From NCBI GenBank assembly GCA_026552835.1, contig JAPMTY010000053.1, forward strand, positions 1 to 29,978: a DNA stretch of 29,978 nucleotides. Direction: 5' to 3'. Under the pieces are notes generated by a model, which saw nothing but the letters and a program-made list of their open reading frames with translations, did not search any database and was not told the DNA's origin. This stretch comes from Candidatus Methanoperedens sp. (GTDB taxonomy: Archaea; Halobacteriota; Methanosarcinia; Methanosarcinales; Methanoperedenaceae). The translations under genes and the position numbers were made by a program. This document shows, in pieces, positions 23,985 through 29,978 of this stretch (position 1 is its first letter; each line of letters begins with the position of its first letter).

Positions 23985-26516
23985 TCAAAGCGGTAGCTCT
24001 TTGGGAGTAATTGCAGTGGTATTATCTTTTGATACCCTTGAAAACAAATTCACTACCTGAGACGGAATAGGAATCCCAATTATGGCAGTAGATAATAATG
24101 GGAAGATATATTTTATGATCTCTTCAGCTATTAACGCTGCAGCCACATGAGATGCAACATTATTACTGAATGGTTTCATGTTTTTCTTAACATTACCAAT
24201 AATATCTTTAAATCCAAATAAGCTGGATTTGAGCGTTTCTTTGGCTTCTTTTTTATTTTTCAGCGAGACTGTGCTTTTTTCAATAAGGTCAGACAATAAT
24301 TTCTCATTTTTGATAATTTCTTCAATAAAAATTTTTAGTCCATCAAGATCCTTATTTTCTATCATCTGTTGAATACGTTTTGCGAATCGCCTGATGCTTT
24401 CACCTTCTTTTCCTGCAACTTTTTCGGAATCATTTACCAAATCTTTCAGAAGCAGATGAGAAGCATCGAGCTGATTTATTATCTCTTGGGCGAGTGTACC
24501 TTGATCCCTTAGTTCTTGTTCAAAGCTTTCTTTAATACGCCCAAATCCAGCATTCAAATCTTTTAATGTTCCTGATATATCATCTAATTTGGTCTCAATC
24601 CGTTTATTACTCTCACATAATCCCTGCATTCCTACTTCTGTTTTATTAATTTTCTCGTATATTTGTCTTTGAAGGAAAATATTTTGTATTTCATAACTAG
24701 AAAGGCCATTTAATGCACTTATTGCTGTACTGAGCTTACTCCATGAATTTGTCAGCTTATTTATTGCTACTTCTTTTCTAGAAGTTTTAGGAAACTTTCC
24801 AATTTCCTCCAAGATTTCAGTCCCATCTCTGTGTATAATATCCTCTATATCTACAATACCTCTTTTTCCTATTGTAAAATTAGTAGCTTCAAAATCTTTT
24901 TCTATCTTTTTACATTTTTCGCGCAATTCAATAAATGTTTTCTGTATATTTTCCAAATCTGAATTTTCATCAATGTTGATTATCAAATCAAGAAATACAT
25001 ACAGAATTGTAAAAGATTTTAATCTAGCCATAAATATCGATGCTTCTGGCTCAAATAATTTTATTTTTGGAGATTCTTTCAAAAAATCCGATAAAACCAC
25101 ATTGAGCTGTTTAAGCGCCTCTTTTGGATTAATAATAGAAAGAACATTATCCAGTTTCTCATCAAAATAAGACATTCTGATGCAATATTCTGGCCAATCT
25201 GCTGGTTTAATTCTATCAAGAATCTCTTTTACTTCCCCCATATGTTCTCTAAACTTATTCCATCGCTTTTGATTCATCTCTTTTCTAGCTTTTGCCCATG
25301 CTATCAATGAAAGCATCTCTTCTCGATCATATTCTCGTCTAAAAATCTCCCTAGCTTTTTTAAAGTTTTTTATAGCTTCATCTAAATTCTTATTGGTATA
25401 ACAATATACTATTCCAAGATTTCTATAAGCTAAATCAATACCTGGGAATATTTCAATTGCTTTTTTGTAATCTTCGATTGCTTTTTCATGCTTTTTGAGA
25501 CTACCATAAGCGCTCCCACGATTATTATAAGCCAAACTTATTAAACTTTCCTTATCCCAATTCTCGATAAAAAATTTTTCATGATTCTCATAAAGTTCTA
25601 TTACCTTTTCGCAATCTTTTATTGCTTTTTTGTATTGTTTTAAACTATTAAAAACATTAGCGCGATTAACATAAGCGGACCCAAAACTTGGATTTATGTC
25701 TATTGCAATGTTATAATTTTCCAGTGCTTTATCAAGTTCTTCTAAATCAGTATACATAAGCCCGAGACCAAAGTAAGAAGGAGCAAAGGCAGGATCCAAC
25801 TTTAATGATTTATTGTAATCTTTCACAGATTTATCACAATCTTTTATTTCTCGATATACATTTCCGCGATTATGGTAGGCTTCAACAGAATTTGGATTAA
25901 GTTCTATTGCCTTATTGTAACTTTCTAAAGCTTCAGTGTATAATTTTAAATGCCCATAAGCATTTCCACGATTAATGTAAGCATCACTTAAATTTGGCTT
26001 AAGTTCTACAGCTATAGAATAATCTTTTATAGCATTTTCCCACTGTCCGAAATTAGAATAAATCAATCCCCTGTGATAATGATTTTCAGCAATGTCTGGA
26101 TTTATTATAATAGCGAAATTACAAACTTCAATTGCTCTATTGAAATTATTTAGTGAATTCCATATTAAAGCGAGTTGAATGAGTGCATAATTATTATTTG
26201 TGTCTAATTCTAGTGCTTTATTGCAATTTTTTATTGCCTTCTGATATTCTTTTTTATGCGCATAATTCATTCCAAGACTGGCATAAATCATTGCTAATTC
26301 AAGCCTTGGTATATTTTTGGTTTTGGAATCTTCTTCAATCCTAACTGCAATTTCAAGATATGTAGCGGAAAGATCTTCCTCTCCCTCATTTCCAAAAAAA
26401 AGTGCTTCATTTATCAATAAATTAGAAGTAATAAAATCCATATCTTTGATAAGCTCAAATGCTTTTTCTTTATTCCCTTTTCTTAACAAACTCTCAATTT
26501 CATTTAATTCTTGCAT
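23985..26516 (-). CDS. Large TPR and coiled-coil protein
   Basis: 843 residues. Nine tetratricopeptide repeats of 34 residues are readable between about residues 55 and 400 (for example AYINRGNAYGHLKLYTEALE, AYHNRGNVYREIKD); the seventh has an insertion. A helical middle (400-600) and a coiled-coil stretch (about 610-760, rich in Lys/Glu/Leu) follow. The C-terminus ends in a hydrophobic IAEEIIKYIFPLLSTAIIGIPIP segment that could contact a membrane. No enzyme motif is seen, so it is a scaffold or interaction protein. Base composition and codon use are clearly more AT-rich than the flanking core genes, which suggests acquisition. AGGAT lies 14-18 bases before the ATG. Confidence 0.82.
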   Translation of the reverse strand: MQELNEIESLLRKGNKEKAFELIKDMDFITSNLLINEALFFGNEGEEDLSATYLEIAVRIEEDSKTKNIPRLELAMIYASLGMNYAHKKEYQKAIKNCNKALELDTNNNYALIQLALIWNSLNNFNRAIEVCNFAIIINPDIAENHYHRGLIYSNFGQWENAIKDYSIAVELKPNLSDAYINRGNAYGHLKLYTEALESYNKAIELNPNSVEAYHNRGNVYREIKDCDKSVKDYNKSLKLDPAFAPSYFGLGLMYTDLEELDKALENYNIAIDINPSFGSAYVNRANVFNSLKQYKKAIKDCEKVIELYENHEKFFIENWDKESLISLAYNNRGSAYGSLKKHEKAIEDYKKAIEIFPGIDLAYRNLGIVYCYTNKNLDEAIKNFKKAREIFRREYDREEMLSLIAWAKARKEMNQKRWNKFREHMGEVKEILDRIKPADWPEYCIRMSYFDEKLDNVLSIINPKEALKQLNVVLSDFLKESPKIKLFEPEASIFMARLKSFTILYVFLDLIINIDENSDLENIQKTFIELREKCKKIEKDFEATNFTIGKRGIVDIEDIIHRDGTEILEEIGKFPKTSRKEVAINKLTNSWSKLSTAISALNGLSSYEIQNIFLQRQIYEKINKTEVGMQGLCESNKRIETKLDDISGTLKDLNAGFGRIKESFEQELRDQGTLAQEIINQLDASHLLLKDLVNDSEKVAGKEGESIRRFAKRIQQMIENKDLDGLKIFIEEIIKNEKLLSDLIEKSTVSLKNKKEAKETLKSSLFGFKDIIGNVKKNMKPFSNNVASHVAAALIAEEIIKYIFPLLSTAIIGIPIPSQVVNLFSRVSKDNTTAITPKELPL

Positions 26517-26822
26517 ATTAAATTAAATATCCTGATAATTAAGTTAAATTAAGAGCATAAAAGTGTCATTCATTTAAAGAGTTTTGTATTATTATCTTTA
26601 GTTGATGTAAATCTTATTTTCTTGGCAAAACTCTTCAATGAGTTCTGTTTATTAATATGCTCAGTTTTTACATCTCTTCTTAATATTATACTTGCGCCTG
26701 AATGAGAAAACTAAAATCAAAAATGGACATATAGAAATGTAAATCTATGAGCATTATTCTGATGCATTTGTACTCAGCTCGGTCAATGACCACTCAATGT
26801 GAGCTTAAAAGATATCTATCTA

Positions 26823-26866
26823 CTATTATGAATATAAATAACTTCTATTATGGATATGCATAACTA
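26823..26866. repeat. Imperfect 22-bp tandem repeat
   Basis: Two adjacent units both begin CTATTATG and share 18 of 22 positions. The 22-bp period is about two helical turns, so both copies would face the same side of the DNA. Located about 120-160 bp upstream of the CxxCxxCC gene. Confidence 0.6.
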
Positions 26867-26905
26867 CAATTTATCATACACCGTTATTCAACTGACATAG
26901 AACAA

Positions 26906-26929
26906 TTTTATCAAAAATTTTATCAAAAA
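26906..26929. repeat. Perfect 12-bp tandem repeat
   Basis: TTTTATCAAAAA occurs twice with no spacer. It lies directly upstream of the TATA element of the next gene, where activator sites are found in archaea. It may also be simple slippage in AT-rich DNA. Confidence 0.65.
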
Positions 26930-26953
26930 TGATTTTTATTGTTAAAGTGGCAA

Positions 26954-26962
26954 GCTATATTT
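26954..26962 (+). promoter_or_regulatory. TATA element of the CxxCxxCC gene
   Basis: GCTATATTT lies about 28 bp before the ATG at 26986, and no ribosome-binding site is present, so the transcript is probably leaderless. Confidence 0.45.
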
Positions 26963-26985
26963 GATAATATGTAAATACTACTTTC

Positions 26986-27987
26986 ATGGAAAATAATATT
27001 GCTGATTTCATAAAAAAATTTAACATCAAATTGGTAATGCCAAGCAATGCAAATGGTTGGAAATGTGATTGGAGAGAGTGTGGTTGGTGTTGTGTTACTG
27101 AAATAACTGATTATCATAATAACGAAAAATGCTCTAAATTTGATATAAAAACAAAAGAATGTAAGATCTATAATAATAGATTGATTGATTGTAAGATATA
27201 TCCTTTTATGATTATAAATACTAATGACAGTATTATTCTATCTCCATCTTTGAATTGTCCGTATGTGTTAAGTTCAATAAAAATGTCTCCTTTACAGATT
27301 GAGGATATTTTATTAGATGAAGAAGTTAGAGAGTTTATTTGGAGCTATATTGATGCTCGCAGAAAATCACTGCCAAGGTTGAATATTCTACACACCAATA
27401 GAGATTTTAATAATAATATTCAACAAACAAATGATTTATTAAAATCTTTAACCTTTAAAAAATTGGAAGATTTAAGAAAATTTATTTCTAATTATTATCC
27501 TTTTGATATTATAGAAAGCATTAGAAGGTATACAGAACTTGGAGCCTATGTTAAACCTAATTATTCTCTTGAGGGAATACCAAAACCAGACGTTGTTTTT
27601 TTTCGAGTAACTAAAAAAGACCATATTATTTACAAGGATCATTTCAATACTAATATTATTAAGGACATAATTATACCTGAGAATATATTAATCAATGAAA
27701 TGGCACAAATAGCACTTAAACAATATATTGACCTGAATATAAATCGTCGTTTAGAATTCGAATCTCTTTTCATCAGTCGAATAAGAGACCTACAGAGTAC
27801 TCTTGAAAATACGTATATGGAAATATGGATATCCATTTTATATATATTATGTACGCATTTAATTTTGATTGCATTACGTGAAAAAGTTGATATTATTGAT
27901 TACCCGAATATGAGGGAAGCTTTGAGCATAACAGATTCGTCCCTTAACGGGCTAATCTTAACAAAGCCGAATATCTCAAATCGTTAA
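26986..27987 (+). CDS. CxxCxxCC (YkgJ/FliB-like) cysteine-cluster protein
   Basis: 333 residues. The N-terminal 95 residues carry the metal/Fe-S-binding pattern of the PF03692 family: C27-x4-C32-x2-C35-C36, then C49, C59 (CKIYNNR), C69 (CKIYPF) and C91. The x4 in the first spacing, where x2 or x3 is more usual, is a small variation. The remaining roughly 240 residues are helical with no recognised domain. Some relatives N-methylate flagellin lysines, but there is no flagellin or archaellin gene nearby, so no function is assigned. Very AT-rich, like the divergent TPR gene, suggesting joint acquisition. Confidence 0.75.
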   Translation: MENNIADFIKKFNIKLVMPSNANGWKCDWRECGWCCVTEITDYHNNEKCSKFDIKTKECKIYNNRLIDCKIYPFMIINTNDSIILSPSLNCPYVLSSIKMSPLQIEDILLDEEVREFIWSYIDARRKSLPRLNILHTNRDFNNNIQQTNDLLKSLTFKKLEDLRKFISNYYPFDIIESIRRYTELGAYVKPNYSLEGIPKPDVVFFRVTKKDHIIYKDHFNTNIIKDIIIPENILINEMAQIALKQYIDLNINRRLEFESLFISRIRDLQSTLENTYMEIWISILYILCTHLILIALREKVDIIDYPNMREALSITDSSLNGLILTKPNISNR

Positions 27988-28006
27988 AGTTAGAGGAACG
28001 AATAAA

Positions 28007-28019
28007 AGATTAGTAATCT
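28007..28019. repeat. Small perfect palindrome
   Basis: AGATTA-G-TAATCT lies 20 bases after the stop of the CxxCxxCC gene. It may be a terminator stem or the mark of an insertion boundary; the sequence does not decide. Confidence 0.3.
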
Positions 28020-28145
28020 AACCAAGGACAACCCAAACACTAATTGAAACTGTCACCCATTCGTCGCTTCTGTTTTCAACCGCATACTTGGTGGTCTTTT
28101 GAACGTCATCGACTGCTTCATTGCCAGAACTGATTTGCAGGGATA
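28018..28145 (-). pseudogene. Possible 3' remnant of a coding sequence
   Basis: On the minus strand a frame without any ATG, GTG or TTG start before its last codons reads LQISSGNEAVDDVQKTTKYA and on to SISVWVVLG, then stops at 28018-28020. Composition is protein-like and the GC content matches the core genome rather than the AT-rich segment to its left. It could be the tail of a gene broken when that segment arrived. It may equally be chance; no homologue is recognised. Confidence 0.25.
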
Positions 28146-28991
28146 TTAGTTTTTGTTGAAAACATCCTTGATTTCAATCGTGTAATTGAAATCCCGGGTA
28201 CCCGGCCTCAAAGAATAGTCCAGGCCAGACCAGGAGAGGCAGCGCTTCACATGCTCCCTCCCTGAGATCAGTGATGAGCCTTTGATCTTTTTAAGAGCGA
28301 ACGTGAGTGACCCCTTAACATCAGAAAAGGAGGCATTTTCTGAAATCACCTTCCTCCATGCTTCGATCTTGTCGCCTGTAACCTCTTCCCTGTCAAAGTA
28401 TTTCCTGAAAAAATCCCCATCCTGTTCGTTCAGGATCAGGATCTCTTTGCATCCCCGCGTATCCAGTCCTGTCAGATCGACCTTTATCTGCATACTGCTC
28501 GATAGAGTGTAGGTAATATTGACCATGCCCCTTGACCTGACCTTGACGAACTCAGTGCGCAATCCGAGCGTTCTCCTTAATTCAATTATCTTCTTGAAGA
28601 CGGGGCGGCATTTGAACTTTAAATACGACCACGCAAAGATTTTGTGAAGAATGGAATAAATATGATCAACATACGGTCCACTGGCACCGAATCTCTTTCG
28701 TGATACCGAATCCATCATAAAGGACTTCATTAGCACATTAGGCTCACATACATATACCCTGGCAGATGTTGAGAAAAAAGTATGATCAGAATACCTGACG
28801 ACAGGAGCTCCGAAGCCTGCTCCCTCACCGATCAGCTCTTTGCTATCTTGCATGAGCACAACGCCTTTCTGGAGGTTTGCAATCTCCAGGTTGTGTGGTC
28901 TTGAATCCGGATAAAGCCTGAGGGATACTCTGTCGGATACCCTGATAGTAATGGGCTCTGTTAGCTCTGTAGCCATGGAATGACCATCCAT
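28146..28991 (-). CDS. Hypothetical protein with a domain shared with the rSAM-linked small gene
   Basis: 281 residues, not recognised. Residues 10-100 look beta-rich (ITIRVSDRVSLRLYPDS; GAGFGAPVVRYSDHTFFST). Residues 100-150 are basic and helical. The last 115 residues (from about 165) align with the broken protein at 18144-18516; the best block runs from SLTFALKKIKG through SGREHV and LSWSGLDY to FNYTIEI. The ATG directly follows the stop of the DUF420-like gene (TGAATG). A second ATG five codons in, after a GGATGG sequence, is an equal candidate. A role in the same process as the radical SAM pair is possible but unproven. Confidence 0.65.
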   Translation of the reverse strand: MDGHSMATELTEPITIRVSDRVSLRLYPDSRPHNLEIANLQKGVVLMQDSKELIGEGAGFGAPVVRYSDHTFFSTSARVYVCEPNVLMKSFMMDSVSRKRFGASGPYVDHIYSILHKIFAWSYLKFKCRPVFKKIIELRRTLGLRTEFVKVRSRGMVNITYTLSSSMQIKVDLTGLDTRGCKEILILNEQDGDFFRKYFDREEVTGDKIEAWRKVISENASFSDVKGSLTFALKKIKGSSLISGREHVKRCLSWSGLDYSLRPGTRDFNYTIEIKDVFNKN

Positions 28992-29417
28992 TCAGACAAG
29001 CCCCGCGATCTGTAAATATATCAACAAGCCGAGAATAAAACTGGTGACCCATAACAGGAAACTCAGGCGCATCCACAATCGCAGATTCTGGGGCTTCTTA
29101 TTCAGGATGAACGCTATGCCTGTCGCGATTGCAGAGATTCCAATCAGTACGTGCAGAGAGGTGGAAATCATGCTGAATGAAAAAATCTCAAGAGGTGATG
29201 CCAGGTATATAAAAAGTGAGGGAGCCATTACGAATATAAGTCCTGCGGCGTTCAGGATAACTACCGCAGTCATGATCCTTGCATGTATGATAAAGCGCTT
29301 TTTAATGCAATACATTGCTCCGAAAATGAGCGCTGCCAGGATTATAACCTGAAGCAGCAGATTGAGGTCAGATGAGACCGGTGCGCCTGTGCCGATAATC
29401 GCGGACATGTACCACAT
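28992..29417 (-). CDS. DUF420-like four-TM membrane protein
   Basis: 141 residues from ATG 29417, chosen because AGGG lies five bases before it. An open frame reaches a TTG at 29450, with another ATG at 29435, so the start is uncertain. There are four membrane helices. His residues at the helix ends (FIIHARIM, STSLHVLIG) fit the DUF420 family, which is distantly related to haem-bearing membrane subunits. No function can be assigned. It lies between the microprotein and the hypothetical gene with minimal gaps, suggesting one transcript. Confidence 0.65.
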   Translation of the reverse strand: MWYMSAIIGTGAPVSSDLNLLLQVIILAALIFGAMYCIKKRFIIHARIMTAVVILNAAGLIFVMAPSLFIYLASPLEIFSFSMISTSLHVLIGISAIATGIAFILNKKPQNLRLWMRLSFLLWVTSFILGLLIYLQIAGLV

Positions 29418-29481
29418 CAATGCCCTGCATTCCATATAATAGCTGTGCAAGGGCGGTGAGGTACTGCATTATGGGAAGGTA

Positions 29482-29577
29482 CTAAGGTTTGTAGCGGGAG
29501 AGAAACGAACCTAAAAGAGTAACAACGCCGGCTGCCGCCGCAGCAATAAGAATGCCTGCAACAACCAGCTTCGGCAT
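29482..29577 (-). CDS. 31-aa single-TM microprotein coupled to the glycosyltransferase
   Basis: Its ATG shares one base with the stop of the upstream GT2 gene (TGATG), so ribosomes finishing that gene can restart here. The product begins MPKLV, has a continuous hydrophobic helix of about 22 residues rich in Ala/Val/Leu, and ends SRYKP with two basic residues. The positive C-terminus would lie inside. It resembles small membrane partners of larger enzymes. No homologue is recognised and chance cannot be fully ruled out. Confidence 0.5.
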   Translation of the reverse strand: MPKLVVAGILIAAAAAGVVTLLGSFLSRYKP

Positions 29578-29978
29578 CAGGGACGGGGGATAGAATGCAT
29601 GATAGTAAGCCCTGAAACATAGAAATAACCGATGACGTAGAGGGCAAGGAAGGGCATCAGAAAATAGCTTCCCGCTCTAAGTGAAAAGTAAAGAGCGACA
29701 AGGGCATAAACACCCAGGCCAGCCTCTATGACCGTGATCATCGGAAAACTGAGCTTGTATTTTTTTCCTTCCCACTCATCCGTATCCGTCTCGATTCCAA
29801 ATTTTGGTGTGCGCTGGAATGTGCCTTTAGTTTTGAACAATCCTTCTATCACTGCTTTTGTGTTATTGACCGAGATTCCCGTACCGAGGAAGGTTAGTGC
29901 TGGAAGATATTTCAAACGGGTCTTCCATCCTTTATACAACTCTCGCTGGGAGAGAGCATACATTGTCAACGGCCCAAA
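29577..29978 (-). CDS. Family 2 glycosyltransferase, C-terminal part (runs off the window)
   Basis: The frame continues past the window end (FGP before the TTG at 29969), so this is the last 133 residues of a longer protein. RLKYLPALTFLGTGISVNNT, then TFQRTPKFGIE, then two or three membrane helices is the usual tail of processive, cellulose-synthase-like GT2 enzymes. The catalytic domain with its DxD and QxxRW motifs lies outside. Probably involved in polysaccharide or glycolipid synthesis at the membrane. Confidence 0.8.
   Translation of the reverse strand, partial: FGPLTMYALSQRELYKGWKTRLKYLPALTFLGTGISVNNTKAVIEGLFKTKGTFQRTPKFGIETDTDEWEGKKYKLSFPMITVIEAGLGVYALVALYFSLRAGSYFLMPFLALYVIGYFYVSGLTIMHSIPRP

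Larger units (their letters stand above)
26517..26985. other. 469-bp AT-rich intergenic region with repeats
   Basis: No gene was found on either strand. It separates two divergent genes, so it must hold both promoters. It contains a nested inverted repeat at 26776-26805 (AGCTC...GAGCT around GGTCA-A-TGACC), an imperfect 22-bp tandem repeat (26823-26844 and 26845-26866, 18 of 22 bases equal), and a perfect 12-bp tandem repeat at 26906-26929. The density of repeats is unlike the rest of the window. Confidence 0.6.

Noticed and set aside
27988..28145. Possible tRNA or attachment site at the edge of the AT-rich segment
   Set aside because: No cloverleaf, T-loop or CCA-type sequence could be found, and no matching direct repeat at the left edge.
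29417..29647. 76-codon minus-strand frame covering the GT2/microprotein junction
   Set aside because: It overlaps the GT2 tail and the coupled microprotein in another frame and is Cys/Arg/Ser-rich without any motif.

Overview
This window looks like a chromosomal segment of a methanogen-type archaeon in or near the Methanosarcinales, quite possibly a methane-oxidising 'Ca. Methanoperedens'-like lineage. The archaeal assignment is well supported. The evidence is a formylmethanofuran dehydrogenase operon (fwdDBAC), archaeal Ser/His/Asp signal peptidase, inositol-phosphate lipid genes, archaeal TATA boxes, TRP-box operators and DUF2769. The ANME-2d suggestion is only inference from a membrane-anchored six-haem cytochrome c made with a large secreted S-layer-like protein. 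No tRNA, rRNA, CRISPR array or transposase was found.

Layout, left to right. (1) 1-4112: tail of the fwd operon (partial fwdD, then fwdB, fwdA, fwdC), closed by a perfect hairpin. (2) 4226-5068: type I signal peptidase. (3) 5163-9810: a tightly packed plus-strand operon of a P-loop ATPase, an 8-TM membrane protein, a secreted C-terminally anchored protein and a hexahaem cytochrome. The last two junctions are 4-nt start/stop overlaps. (4) 9847-12652: trpC-trpB-trpA behind a promoter carrying three TRP boxes at exact 10-bp spacing. (5) 12706-14385: archaetidylinositol-phosphate synthase and myo-inositol-phosphate synthase, a lipid head-group pair. (6) 14439-16455: AlkD-like HEAT-repeat DNA glycosylase, and a convergent TldE/PmbA-like gene. 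(7) 16488-19889: two radical SAM genes flanking a small gene that appears broken by a 4-bp tandem duplication. (8) 19979-20987: DUF2769 cysteine protein overlapping a rubredoxin-flavoprotein. (9) 21021-22257: two tandem paralogous lipoproteins, each with its own copy of a palindrome that encloses the TATA box. (10) 22367-23677: GT-C type membrane glycosyltransferase on the minus strand. (11) 23678-28145: an AT-rich, probably acquired segment with a 9-TPR coiled-coil protein and a CxxCxxCC (YkgJ-like) protein, plus repeat-rich intergenic DNA. (12) 28146-29978: minus-strand run of a GT2 glycosyltransferase C-terminus, a 31-aa membrane microprotein, a DUF420-like membrane protein and a hypothetical protein. 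The hypothetical protein's C-terminal domain is homologous to the broken gene between the radical SAM genes.

How parts fit together: fwd is the C1-to-methanofuran step of (reverse) methanogenesis. The ATPase-to-cytochrome operon looks like an undescribed envelope electron-transfer or assembly module. TrpCBA converts CdRP to tryptophan; trpE, G, D and F must lie elsewhere. The lipid pair makes archaetidylinositol. The most original leads are the ATPase/8-TM/S-layer-like/cytochrome operon, the radical-SAM-linked domain shared by two loci, and the TATA-enclosing palindrome duplicated with the lipoprotein genes.
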